Source: Dyadobacter sp. CY261
GTDB taxonomy: Bacteria > Bacteroidota > Bacteroidia > Cytophagales > Spirosomataceae
Length of the DNA: 64,000 nucleotides
Direction of reading: 5' to 3'
NCBI RefSeq assembly: GCF_021440085.1
Contig: NZ_JAKCPW010000019.1
Span: forward strand, 35,743-99,742
Shown: piece by piece, positions 1-8,365 of the stretch
Position numbering within the stretch: the first letter of the stretch is position 1
Layout of the letters: each line of letters begins with the position of its first letter
The notes under the pieces: generated by a model
What the model was told of the DNA's origin: nothing
Databases searched by the model: none
What the model saw: the letters and a program-made list of their open reading frames with translations, nothing else
Translations under genes and position numbers: made by a program

Positions 1-728
1 TCAGCACAGGTAACCCTGCATTGAGCCCCGAGTTGACTGATAACTTTGAACTCGCTTTGAGCACTAATATTAAAAAGACTTACATCAATGCATCGGTATT
101 TGCGCGGCAGACCAATAACTCAATTACGCAGATACGGATGGCCGTCGATACTTTGCAAGGTGCTATCGTGACGACCTATGAAAACATTGGAAAGCAGCAA
201 GCCTATGGGGCTAACATTTTTGCGAACGTTTACCTGACGCCCAAATGGACGCTCAATGGAAGTGTGGACATTTTGCATTCTTATCTCGAAGGCCAGACAA
301 CCGCTCTCGACGGTACGTCGACAGGCGTTAGCAACTCGGGTTTCAATTTTGGTGGCCGGTTGATGTCGCAAATTTCACTGCAAAATGGCTGGGGTGTACA
401 GGCTTTCGGTTTCTACCGCGGCAAGGAAATACAGTTACAGGGCACACGGACAGGCTTCTACCTATACTCATTAGGGTTCAAAAAGGATTTCGCCAGCAAG
501 AAAGGCAGCATTGGTTTTGCGGCGGAGAACTTCCTTACAAAGGGCGTTCGCTTTACGTCGGACCTTACTTCTCCGCAGTTTGTGCAAACGGGCGCGACAC
601 AGCTTTACAACCGCAATTTTAAGGTGACGTTCAGCTATTCCATCGGAAAAATGAGTTTTAACGCAGCCAAGAAGAAAACCAAGTCGGTGAACAATACAGA
701 TGTTGTAGGCGGCGGTCAGCAGAACTAG
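1..728 (+). CDS. C-terminal part of a TonB-dependent receptor-type outer membrane beta-barrel protein (5' end outside window)
   Basis: The reading frame is open from the left edge (in frame from base 3), so the start lies outside the window. The visible 242 residues consist of alternating polar/hydrophobic strands with aromatic residues and short turns (for example around YGANIFANVYLTPKW and the strands ending NFKVTFSYSIGK), the pattern of the end of a large outer membrane beta-barrel such as the TonB-dependent receptor family (OMP_b-brl type). The short charged tail after the last strand (KKKTKSVNNTDVVGGGQQN) is common in Bacteroidota members. Substrate cannot be told from this fragment. A strong terminator follows at 775-807, so it is the last gene of its unit. 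Confidence 0.7.
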   Translation, partial: STGNPALSPELTDNFELALSTNIKKTYINASVFARQTNNSITQIRMAVDTLQGAIVTTYENIGKQQAYGANIFANVYLTPKWTLNGSVDILHSYLEGQTTALDGTSTGVSNSGFNFGGRLMSQISLQNGWGVQAFGFYRGKEIQLQGTRTGFYLYSLGFKKDFASKKGSIGFAAENFLTKGVRFTSDLTSPQFVQTGATQLYNRNFKVTFSYSIGKMSFNAAKKKTKSVNNTDVVGGGQQN

Positions 729-740
729 CTTTCAGGCTGC

Positions 741-770
741 CAGCGTCGACTGCCGCAGCGTCGGCTGCCG
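741..770. repeat. Two tandem 15-bp repeats after the receptor gene
   Basis: CAGCGTCGACTGCCG (741-755) is followed directly by CAGCGTCGGCTGCCG (756-770), 14 of 15 bases identical, with partial copies on both sides. It lies between the receptor stop codon and its terminator. It is probably a small replication-slippage duplication; no function is visible. Confidence 0.6.
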
Positions 771-774
771 CAGC

Positions 775-807
775 AGCGCAGGGGCAAGTTGCCTCTGCGC
801 TTTTTTG
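775..807 (+). terminator. Rho-independent terminator of the receptor gene
   Basis: A GC-rich hairpin (arms GCGCAGGGGCAA and TTGCCTCTGCGC, one G-T pair) is followed directly by TTTTTTG. This is a textbook intrinsic terminator in the right place, 50 bp after the stop codon. Confidence 0.85.
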
Positions 808-926
808 TGTGTACATTGTAAAACAGACATGCACAGTTTTTCGTTAATATAGTAAGATATTTTTGGATTTTGTAAATACATTGATACCTTGAGAAAGTTA
901 ATTTTCAACCTCTTGAAGTGGGCGCC

Positions 927-1628
927 ATGAACTGGTCATTTGTTATTCAGCAGAAGTTAAAAGCAGCGATGTTGTTGGGCGGGATCATGGCGCTGATCAT
1001 TGGCGGCACGATGCTATCACGTTATAATGTGCAGGACATCGACGAAAGTTTCTCATCCATTTATAAGGACCGGCTCGTACCGGCGACGACTATTCTTTAC
1101 TTGACGGAAAACCTGTACAGGAAGCGGTTGTCGCTCGAAAATTACCTTTACTCGGAAGCACAAACGTCGCCCGGGCAAGTAAAGGAGCAACTGGACGCGC
1201 ACAACCGGAGCATTGATTCGTTGATCCGATCATTCGAGAAGACTTACCTGGTAGACGAGGAAGCGAAAAGCCTCCATGTTTTCAAGAATCAGATCGCAGA
1301 GTATGCGAAACTGGAAAACCAGGTGTTTGCATTGTGCACGACCGGATCATTTAAGGAGGCGAAACAGTTATTTTCCACACCGGGTGGGACTAGATTTGAA
1401 AGTACGATATTAAATCTGAATGAGTTGGCGGGTATTCAGTCGACCATTGGAAAGGATTTGATGAAGGCATCGAAAGTGAATGTGGCTAGTTTCAGCATTA
1501 TATCTTTCTTGCAGATTGCGCTTGCGATCATTACCGGCCTGGTAGTGATCATCCTGATCCGTAGTTCGCAGATCATTCAAAAACCCCATCAGGACAGTAA
1601 GAAAAGCCAATATTTTAACCTAAACTGA
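927..1628 (+). CDS. Four-helix-bundle (4HB_MCP-like) sensory membrane protein without output domain
   Basis: 233 residues. A first membrane helix lies at about residues 12-33 (LKAAMLLGGIMALIIGGTML), then a roughly 150-residue, mostly helical periplasmic region with RLVPATTILYLTENLYRKRLSLENYLYSE, the typical look of the MCP four-helix-bundle ligand domain. A second membrane helix (about 190-212) and a short cytoplasmic tail follow. No HAMP, methyl-accepting or kinase domain comes after it, so output must be through a partner, or the protein is a stand-alone sensor. ATG at 927 is chosen over a GTG nine bases upstream. Family assignment is by pattern only. A bidirectional hairpin follows at 1643-1678. 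Confidence 0.6.
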   Translation: MNWSFVIQQKLKAAMLLGGIMALIIGGTMLSRYNVQDIDESFSSIYKDRLVPATTILYLTENLYRKRLSLENYLYSEAQTSPGQVKEQLDAHNRSIDSLIRSFEKTYLVDEEAKSLHVFKNQIAEYAKLENQVFALCTTGSFKEAKQLFSTPGGTRFESTILNLNELAGIQSTIGKDLMKASKVNVASFSIISFLQIALAIITGLVVIILIRSSQIIQKPHQDSKKSQYFNLN

Positions 1629-1642
1629 TAAAAGGAACGCTC

Positions 1643-1678
1643 AAAATAAAAGGTCGGGATTTCCCGACCTTTTATTTT
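1643..1678. terminator. Bidirectional terminator between convergent genes
   Basis: Stem GGTCGGG/CCCGACC (652-658 with 663-669 of the 1 kb block, i.e. 1652-1658 and 1663-1669), loop ATTT, flanked by A-runs on the left and T-runs on the right. It therefore works on both strands, for the sensor gene (+) and the lipoprotein gene (-). Confidence 0.8.
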
Positions 1679-1695
1679 GAATGACTATTAAGCGA

Positions 1696-2247
1696 CTACT
1701 GGTTTACTTTACGTCCTTTCAGGGTCTCTCTCTGGTTTTTTACTTGCTTCAACAGATCTTTCTTTACGAAAAGGCGAGCCCCGTTGCCACTTTGCAGGTC
1801 GAATGTGCGCTCTTTGTATTCGAATTTGTTGCTCGGAAGCACATCCAGGAAATAATTCTGTCCGCTGAGGTTGAATTTCATCCCTTTGGTATCCTGTTGG
1901 GTATCGTCCCAAGAAACATTGATCGTGCCGTCGCCAGAATTCAATGCAACGCCGGGAGTGAACGGCAACACGTTGATTGTCTGGATGCTCTTACCATTGC
2001 TCATTGTAATCTGACCTTCCGGATTTACCTTGATATCGTTCGGATCGGTCACTTCGCGCCGGATATTGATTGACTTATCATTGAAAAACTGAACTTTCGT
2101 AAGGGAAATATTGGCAGCTTCCAGATCGCGGCGGAGGTCTTCGGTGAAAACGGTGTAATTTGAGAGGGGCACGGAGTTCATCGTAGTGCAGGCAGAAAAC
2201 CCGCTGAAAAAGAATACTCCTACAAAAAGTTTTTTAATCAGATTCAT
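1696..2247 (-). CDS. Lipoprotein of unknown function
   Basis: 183 residues. The N-terminus is a lipoprotein signal (MNLIKKLFVGVFFFSGFSAC) with the lipobox Cys at residue 20, followed by TTMNS. The mature part is mixed alpha/beta with a DLRRDLEAANISL helix and a strand-rich centre, ending in a basic tail (KNQRETLKGRKVNQ). I do not recognise the family. It is transcribed alone, divergently from htpG and convergent with the sensor gene; a shared hairpin closes both. A periplasmic or outer-membrane location is inferred from the lipobox. Confidence 0.75.
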   Translation of the reverse strand: MNLIKKLFVGVFFFSGFSACTTMNSVPLSNYTVFTEDLRRDLEAANISLTKVQFFNDKSINIRREVTDPNDIKVNPEGQITMSNGKSIQTINVLPFTPGVALNSGDGTINVSWDDTQQDTKGMKFNLSGQNYFLDVLPSNKFEYKERTFDLQSGNGARLFVKKDLLKQVKNQRETLKGRKVNQ

Positions 2248-2486
2248 GTCAGAAATTGGTGTTCAATTGAACAGTTTGGTGATTTTAGTTGAGCTGTTTA
2301 CAGGTCGCAATATTAAGAAAAAAGCCTTGGAGTTACCAATCGCTCGGGCGTTTGTACTACAGAGTAGAGCAGTACTGACAATGTGTCAGCCGAGCGGTGT
2401 TTTGATTGTTATTGGAACGCATATTTCGAGCGCGTATTGCAAAGCAGAAATACATTATTAAAATATAAACAAACGATAGTATAACT

Positions 2487-4319
2487 ATGGAATCAGTGAT
2501 TCAGGAAAAAGGGAATTTGAGCATTCATACCGAGAACATCTTTCCAATCATCAAAAAATTCCTCTATTCGGACCACGAAATTTTTCTCAGGGAACTAGTT
2601 TCCAATGCGGTAGACGCGTCGCAAAAGATCAAAAAGCTAGCTTCCTACGGTGAGTACAACGGCGAGCTGGGCGATCTCAAAGTAGTTGTTAAGCTGGACA
2701 AAGATGCCAAAACGATCACGATTAGTGACAATGGTATCGGTATGACAGCCGAAGAGATCAAAAAATACATTAACCAGATCGCATTCTCCGGTGCTACTGA
2801 ATTCGTAGAACAGTATAAAGACAAGGGCGAGGGCGACAAAGGCATTATCGGCCATTTTGGTTTGGGCTTCTACTCGGCTTACATGGTGGCTGAGAATGTG
2901 GAGATTATTACCAAATCGTACAAGGAAGGTGCTGAGGCCGTACGCTGGGAATGCGATGGTTCAACAGAATTTGAAATCTCGCCGGTAGAAAAAGCTGAAA
3001 GAGGCAGCGACATTATCCTGCATATTGCTGCTGATTCCGAAGAATTCCTGGATGAGCACCGTTTACGCGGCATTTTGGAGAAATATGGCAAGTTCCTGCC
3101 TATTGAAATCGAATTCGAAGATAAGGTCATCAACAATCCGAGCCCCATCTGGACCAAAAATCCTTCGGACCTGAATGATGAGGACTACCTTGCATTCTAC
3201 AAAGAACTTTATCCATTTGGCGAAGATCCGCTTTTTTGGATTCATTTGAATGTGGATTATCCATTCAACCTGACAGGCGTTCTGTACTTCCCGAAACTTC
3301 GCAATGACTTCCAGGGCCAGCGCGAAAAAATCCAGCTTTATAGTCGCCAGGTATTTATTACGGATGAAGTGAAGGACATTGTTCCGGACTTCCTGCAACT
3401 GCTGCATGGTGTGATCGACTCCCCGGATATTCCTCTCAACGTTTCACGCAGCTATTTGCAGGCTGATGGTAATGTGAAGAAAATCAATGGCTACATTACC
3501 CGTAAAGTCGCCGATAAATTGCTCGAAATCTTCAAAAATGATCGTGAAGGTTTTGAGAAAAAATTTGATGATATCGGCCTTTTTGTAAAGTATGGTATTA
3601 TCAGCGACGATAAATTCTACGAAAAAGCAAAGGATTTCTGTCTTCTGAAAAACACCGAGGGCAAGTTCTTCACATTTGAAGAATACCGCGAGCATATTAA
3701 GGAAAACCAGACTGATAAGAACGATTCGCAGGTTTGGTTGTATACTACCGACGAGAAAAAGCAGGACGCATTTATTCAGTCGGCCAAAAAGCGTAGTTAT
3801 GATGTGGTGGTATTGAATACCGTTATCGACTCGCACTTTATCAATGCATTGGAGCAGAAAATCGAAAAGATCAGCATCAAACGGGTCGACGCGGATACGC
3901 TCGATAAACTTGTTGAGAAAGAAGTGAAGCTGGAAAGCATTCTGTCTTCCGACGATCAGGAGAAAGTGAAAAAGGTTTTTGAAGGTGTTTCTGAAAGTAA
4001 AACGGCACATATCGCGGTAGAAGCGATGCCCGTGGACGAGTTGCCGGTAGTAATCACGTTCCCCGAATTTATGCGCCGTATGACCGATATGCAGGCTTCT
4101 TCCGGCCAGCGTTCAATGTTCGGCGATATGCCTTTGATGTATACTGTATCCCTGAATTCGAACCATCCTTTGATTAACAAAATTGCGGGTTCGGATAATG
4201 AGGAGGAGCAAAAAACGCTTGCAAAGCAGCTTTACGACTTGGCATTGCTTTCGCAGGGATTACTTTCAGGTAATGATCTCACGCGGTTTATTCAGCGAAC
4301 GGTTAGTACGCTTGAATAG
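2487..4319 (+). CDS. htpG: Molecular chaperone HtpG (Hsp90 family)
   Basis: 610 residues, normal length for bacterial Hsp90. The N-terminal GHKL ATPase has the expected motifs: LRELVSNAVDAS (Mg/ATP-binding Asn), ISDNGIGMT, and the lid/GHFGLGFYSAYMVA glycine loop at about residues 115-135. The middle domain follows with LYSRQVFITDEVKDIVPDFL and SPDIPLNVSRSYLQ (catalytic Arg loop), then a dimerisation domain to residue 610. It refolds client proteins in the cytoplasm in an ATP-dependent cycle. It is monocistronic: 240 bp of upstream spacer shared with a divergent lipoprotein gene, and a strong terminator at 4336-4371. No CIRCE element is visible upstream. Confidence 0.98.
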   Translation: MESVIQEKGNLSIHTENIFPIIKKFLYSDHEIFLRELVSNAVDASQKIKKLASYGEYNGELGDLKVVVKLDKDAKTITISDNGIGMTAEEIKKYINQIAFSGATEFVEQYKDKGEGDKGIIGHFGLGFYSAYMVAENVEIITKSYKEGAEAVRWECDGSTEFEISPVEKAERGSDIILHIAADSEEFLDEHRLRGILEKYGKFLPIEIEFEDKVINNPSPIWTKNPSDLNDEDYLAFYKELYPFGEDPLFWIHLNVDYPFNLTGVLYFPKLRNDFQGQREKIQLYSRQVFITDEVKDIVPDFLQLLHGVIDSPDIPLNVSRSYLQADGNVKKINGYITRKVADKLLEIFKNDREGFEKKFDDIGLFVKYGIISDDKFYEKAKDFCLLKNTEGKFFTFEEYREHIKENQTDKNDSQVWLYTTDEKKQDAFIQSAKKRSYDVVVLNTVIDSHFINALEQKIEKISIKRVDADTLDKLVEKEVKLESILSSDDQEKVKKVFEGVSESKTAHIAVEAMPVDELPVVITFPEFMRRMTDMQASSGQRSMFGDMPLMYTVSLNSNHPLINKIAGSDNEEEQKTLAKQLYDLALLSQGLLSGNDLTRFIQRTVSTLE

Positions 4320-4335
4320 AAAATGAGGATATTAA

Positions 4336-4371
4336 ATGAAGAAAGCCGCTGTCGATGCGGCTTTCTTCATT
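4336..4371 (+). terminator. Terminator of htpG
   Basis: Perfect stem ATGAAGAAAGCCGC/GCGGCTTTCTTCAT with a 7-base loop, beginning 17 bases after the htpG stop codon. It touches the 3' end of the convergent gene at 4371 and probably serves both directions. Confidence 0.85.
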
Positions 4372-4889
4372 TATTGCCTCCCTGAAATAAGTTTTACTTT
4401 CAATCTCTCCAGTTCTTCCCATTTTTGCTGCTTGGCAAGTGCCGCCTGTTCAGGCCAGCTTGACGGATCGTGAAGCTGATAGCGCGGGCCGGCTTTTTTG
4501 AGAAAGCCCGCGATCTCGAGAAGGGATCTTTCCATCAGTTGTTCGTAGGTGTGTATGCCTTCCCTGTTCAGGATTTCTTCAATTTTTGGACCTATTCCCT
4601 CTATTATTTTGAGATCATCGGGCGCGTGGTCTGGGCTGATGGTAGGGTAAACGGTTTTAGAAGCGTTGGTAGCAATCGGGTAATCCACTGTGGTGTTAGT
4701 TAAAGTCCGGTATTGAGCGAGTTCGTACTTTCTCTCTTCAATTAATTCCTGCAAGTTATGGATTCTCCTTTTGATAATCACTTTGGCCAAAAACCAACCC
4801 GAAACTGTGGCACTAATGAGCAGGAGTGTGATTTCCGCTACTGCTACCGGAAAACTATCGAAATCGATTGAAATCGCTGGAAAGTTCAT
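4371..4889 (-). CDS. Membrane-anchored helix-hairpin-helix protein (flap-endonuclease-like HhH domain)
   Basis: 172 residues. One membrane helix at about residues 15-38 (VAVAEITLLLISATVSGWFL) is followed by a basic coiled-coil (IIKRRIHNLQELIEERKYEL). The C-terminal half carries DDLKIIEGIGPKIEEILNREGI, the helix-hairpin-helix motif seen in proteins annotated as predicted 5' flap-endonuclease-1-like, followed by a second repeat (LLEIAGFLKKAGPRYQ). No nuclease active site is evident; DNA or protein binding is more likely. The start overlaps the stop of the upstream gene by 4 bases (ATGA), so the two are translationally coupled. Confidence 0.65.
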   Translation of the reverse strand: MNFPAISIDFDSFPVAVAEITLLLISATVSGWFLAKVIIKRRIHNLQELIEERKYELAQYRTLTNTTVDYPIATNASKTVYPTISPDHAPDDLKIIEGIGPKIEEILNREGIHTYEQLMERSLLEIAGFLKKAGPRYQLHDPSSWPEQAALAKQQKWEELERLKVKLISGRQ

Positions 4890-5239
4890 TGCTTTGACTG
4901 GTAATAGGAGAGTTCGCGACGGATCCGGTTCAGTTTATATCGTAACTCCCTTGTTTTCTTTATTTCGTAGGTGCTGCCCAGCACGAATCCAAGCATTAAT
5001 GTGACGCCTATCATGATGGTATGCTGCCAGAAATGCGTAAGTGCGATGTGATAAGTTGGTAATCCGAGCTCCCGCAGTGAAAAGTACAACTGGCTTCGCT
5101 GAGAGGGCATTTCAGGGAGGAGTGCCTGCGAAGAGGCTAGCATGTCGCAAAACTGCTCAATTTTACAAACATGCCAATAAATGGAACCTGCTATCCAGAA
5201 TCCCAGGAAGGTCCACCAGAGCGCCTTGCTGTTGAACAT
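4886..5239 (-). CDS. Small membrane protein, two transmembrane helices
   Basis: 117 residues. Hydrophobic helices lie at about residues 5-24 and 71-91, with a 45-residue loop between them containing two Cys, and a basic C-terminal coiled segment (EIKKTRELRYKLNRIRRELSYYQ) resembling the coiled part of the next protein. The 4-base overlap with the HhH gene suggests the two proteins act together in the membrane. Function unknown. Confidence 0.6.
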   Translation of the reverse strand: MFNSKALWWTFLGFWIAGSIYWHVCKIEQFCDMLASSQALLPEMPSQRSQLYFSLRELGLPTYHIALTHFWQHTIMIGVTLMLGFVLGSTYEIKKTRELRYKLNRIRRELSYYQSKQ

Positions 5240-5328
5240 GAGGACGGAAGTTTGACGGTGGGAATTGTGTGCTTTTACCTAAAAATAAGGTTTCGCTAAA
5301 CAATAAGCAATAGGAAGGGCTATAACGC

Positions 5329-5360
5329 AACAAAGCCCGGGCTAACGTCCGGGCTTTGTT
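5329..5360 (-). terminator. Terminator of rho
   Basis: Stem AACAAAGCCCGG/CCGGGCTTTGTT with an 8-base loop, directly beside the rho stop codon at 5363. It is T-rich on either strand, so it may work both ways. Confidence 0.8.
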
Positions 5361-5362
5361 AT

Positions 5363-7147
5363 TTATCGGTTCATCGAGATCAGGAACTCTTCATTGTTCC
5401 GGGTCCCTTTCATATGTTCTAAAAGGAAGTCCATCGATTCCATGGCGTTCATGTCGGACATGTGTTTGCGAAGGATCCAAACTTTTTTAAGCGTTTCCTT
5501 GTCGAGCAGCAGATCCTCCCGACGTGTACCGGAAGCCATTACGTCGATGGCAGGGAATACGCGCTTGTTCGATAGTTTTCTGTCGAGTTGCAATTCCATG
5601 TTACCGGTACCTTTGAATTCCTCGAAGATAACTTCGTCCATCTTAGAACCGGTGTCGATCAATGCGGTAGCTATAATGGTCAGTGAGCCGCCGTTTTCTA
5701 CGTTACGTGCAGCACCGAAGAAGCGTTTTGGTTTGTGCAATGCATTGGCGTCCACACCACCGGAAAGGATTTTACCGGACGAGGGTACAACAGTGTTGTA
5801 TGCACGTGCGAGACGCGTGATCGAGTCAAGCAGGATCACTACATCGTGACCACATTCCACCATTCTTTTGGCTTTTTCCAAAACAATGCTGGCTACTTTC
5901 ACGTGGCGGTCGGCCTGCTCATCAAAGGTCGATGCAATTACTTCCGCACGCACGCTACGCTGCATATCCGTTACCTCTTCCGGACGTTCGTCGATCAGCA
6001 GGATCAGCAGGAACACTTCAGGGTGGTTGCGGGTGATAGCATTTGCAATCTCTTTCAGCAATACCGTCTTACCGGTTTTAGGTTGTGCCACGATCATTCC
6101 GCGCTGGCCTTTCCCGATCGGAGCAAACAGGTCGAGGATACGGGTCGAGTATTGTTCTGGACGAGAGCTCAACCGAAGGCATTCATCGGGGAACAACGGG
6201 GTAAGGTATTCAAAGGGGATGCGGTCACGGATTTCTTCGGTAGTTTTACCATTAACGGTTTCTACACGTAGAAGCGCGAAGTATTTTTCACCTTCTTTCG
6301 GCGGACGGATCTGTCCTTTTACAGTGTCACCGGTTTTCAGACCGAATAACTTGATCTGCGAAGGTGAAACATAAATATCATCTGGACTGGCGAGATAGTT
6401 GTAATCGGCAGAGCGAAGGAAGCCGTAGCCGCCATCCTGCATAATTTCCAGCACGCCTTCATTAACAATCAGGCCATCGAATTCCCTCACGTAGTTATTG
6501 TAATTACGCTTGATTTTAGTAGAGGGGTCTTCGCGTTGCGCCTGTGGTTGCTGTTGTCTTTCCTGACCTTCTTGTTGAGGACGACGCTCTTCGCGAGGTT
6601 GGGCTACCGGCTCTTGCGGCACGGTTTCCACTTTTTCCTCCTGAACATCAGCCACCACTACTTCGGGTTCGGCTTCTACCTCCTCAGGCGTAACGATCTC
6701 CTCCCTGCCCAGGTCATTGAGGGTGTCATTATCCTCATCGATTTCCTGCGAGGTGTCTATATTTTTAGGTCGTTCCTCCTGATATTTGGGAAACTCCTGA
6801 CGTGCAGGGGTATCAAACAATGGCATGGAAGACGCAGCAGGCTGATTGTTATCTTTTTTGTTGCGGGGACGATTATTACCCCCTTTTACCGAAACAGGAG
6901 TCGGCTCGACAGGCCTCCTTACACGTTTTTTCTTCGGTTCGCCGGATTCGTCTTCAATGACTGTCTCCGCTACTAGAGCTTCAACGGCGACGGGCTCTGC
7001 AACGGGTGCAGCAGTCGCCTGCCGGGACACGATGCGGTTAATCAGTTCTTTTTTTGGAAGTTTGGCGTGATCGGGTATTCCCAGGGAACCCGCTATTTCT
7101 CGTAGCTCTGATAAAAGCTTAATGTTTAAATCATCAATTGTAGGCAT
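5363..7147 (-). CDS. rho: Transcription termination factor Rho
   Basis: 594 residues, longer than the ~420 of E. coli Rho because of an acidic/Gln/Arg-rich low-complexity insert at about residues 60-215, as is usual in Bacteroidota. Domains in order: Rho N-terminal SAP-like helix domain (1-45); insert; cold-shock-type RNA-binding domain (about 225-305, with GGYGFLRS); hexameric ATPase with Walker A PKTGKTVLLKEIAN, Walker B VFLLILLIDERPEEV and the Q/R-loops. It releases RNA polymerase from transcripts in the cytoplasm. It is a single-gene unit with a long upstream spacer, which may carry autoregulation, though no specific signal is seen. Confidence 0.97.
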   Translation of the reverse strand: MPTIDDLNIKLLSELREIAGSLGIPDHAKLPKKELINRIVSRQATAAPVAEPVAVEALVAETVIEDESGEPKKKRVRRPVEPTPVSVKGGNNRPRNKKDNNQPAASSMPLFDTPARQEFPKYQEERPKNIDTSQEIDEDNDTLNDLGREEIVTPEEVEAEPEVVVADVQEEKVETVPQEPVAQPREERRPQQEGQERQQQPQAQREDPSTKIKRNYNNYVREFDGLIVNEGVLEIMQDGGYGFLRSADYNYLASPDDIYVSPSQIKLFGLKTGDTVKGQIRPPKEGEKYFALLRVETVNGKTTEEIRDRIPFEYLTPLFPDECLRLSSRPEQYSTRILDLFAPIGKGQRGMIVAQPKTGKTVLLKEIANAITRNHPEVFLLILLIDERPEEVTDMQRSVRAEVIASTFDEQADRHVKVASIVLEKAKRMVECGHDVVILLDSITRLARAYNTVVPSSGKILSGGVDANALHKPKRFFGAARNVENGGSLTIIATALIDTGSKMDEVIFEEFKGTGNMELQLDRKLSNKRVFPAIDVMASGTRREDLLLDKETLKKVWILRKHMSDMNAMESMDFLLEHMKGTRNNEEFLISMNR

Positions 7148-7642
7148 ACAGAAAATGGAAAGTAAAGGGTCACTTTACCAATGGGACAATAAGGTTGTGA
7201 ATATAATTGGATGTATAACAGGACTGCGCGCCCTGAGGTCACGTGATGGTCATTGATAGGTTAGTAAGCATTTATTATGAAAGCCTGCGCGAAAGACTTC
7301 TAGCTGCAAAACTTCGATGGATCAAATCTGAAAAATTGTAACAGGTGCAAACAGGGCGTATTGACAATAAATCGGCAGATTTTTGAATCTCGATAACGTT
7401 GAGATTAGAGGTTACCGCGAGATGGAATTTGGATTTATAAGTCGATACTGACTTGGATGGACGAAAGTAAATATATCTGGTTTAATTTCCAAATGTTTAA
7501 CCTAAAAACCGTGCCACGCGGATTATTATTGTTATTCTGCGCCAGAAAATCTCTGATAAAGTCACTATATCAGTGAGTCAGCGTCTGTTAACTTTCCTTA
7601 AAAGGTAGTTTTTGTGACTGGAAAATCAGAATTTTGCAGACT
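7148..7642. other. Intergenic region between divergent rho and coaX, no gene seen
   Basis: About 495 bp without a credible reading frame. It must hold the promoters and 5' leaders of rho (leftward) and of coaX (rightward). There are small inverted repeats, for example AATCTC...GAGATT near 7385-7406, but none strong enough to call. Nothing definite is seen. Confidence 0.5.
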
Positions 7643-8365
7643 ATGAACATTGTTGTGGACTCGGGGAACACCTTTTCGAAGATAGGATGGTTCGAAGGGA
7701 AAAAACTTATACGATATACGACGCACCTGGAATTTCCGGAGCTCATCCGGCAAATCCGGGCAGAACTGCCGGAATACCTGCTCTTCTCGTCGGTTGGTAG
7801 GACAAATGAAGAGTTTCAGACAGCCTTGTCCGAACCGGTAAATATTATTGGTCTGACTCCCGAAACACCTCTCCCAATTCTTAAGAATTATGAAACTCCG
7901 CAAACCCTTGGTGCTGACCGCATCGCGGCCGCGGCAGGCGCAAACTTTCTTTTTCCTGACGAGGATATCCTGGTGATCGATATGGGAACCTGCATTACTT
8001 ATGATATCGTCGACACAAGCGCCACCTTTCAGGGCGGGTTAATTTCTCCTGGCGTGCGGATGCGATTCGGTGCAATGCACACGTTTACTAAAAGGCTTCC
8101 ACTTGTCGAGCCTGAAAAAGAACCGGAATTAATTGGGAAAAGTACTCGCCAGGCAATGCAAAGCGGTGTGATGAACGGCACGCTCGCCGAAATCGAAGGA
8201 ATTATTGAACGTTACCGTCACAATTACCCGTCTTTGCGCGTAGTATTATGCGGTGGGGATGCCGCTTTTTTTGAAAGTAGCTTGAAACCACCCATCTTTG
8301 CGGTGCCGGAACTGGTTTTAATAGGATTGAACAGAATTTTAACATATAATGTCTCTTTACAGTAG
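7643..8365 (+). CDS. coaX: Type III pantothenate kinase
   Basis: 240 residues. It phosphorylates pantothenate, the first step of coenzyme A synthesis, and unlike CoaA is not feedback-inhibited by CoA (family knowledge). Motifs: N-terminal phosphate-binding DSGNTFSKIGW, the TLGADRIAAAAGA segment, the acidic metal/substrate motif VIDMGTCITYDIV and GGLISPGVRMR. The ATG at 7643 puts the DSGNT motif at the usual position; a TTG nine bases upstream is possible. The 3' end overlaps the next start by 17 bases, so it forms an operon with the outer membrane protein and lptC. Confidence 0.95.
   Translation: MNIVVDSGNTFSKIGWFEGKKLIRYTTHLEFPELIRQIRAELPEYLLFSSVGRTNEEFQTALSEPVNIIGLTPETPLPILKNYETPQTLGADRIAAAAGANFLFPDEDILVIDMGTCITYDIVDTSATFQGGLISPGVRMRFGAMHTFTKRLPLVEPEKEPELIGKSTRQAMQSGVMNGTLAEIEGIIERYRHNYPSLRVVLCGGDAAFFESSLKPPIFAVPELVLIGLNRILTYNVSLQ

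Noticed and set aside
1681..2073. Rightward 130-codon reading frame
   Set aside because: It lies antisense within the lipoprotein gene at 1696-2247, whose lipobox and composition are convincing.
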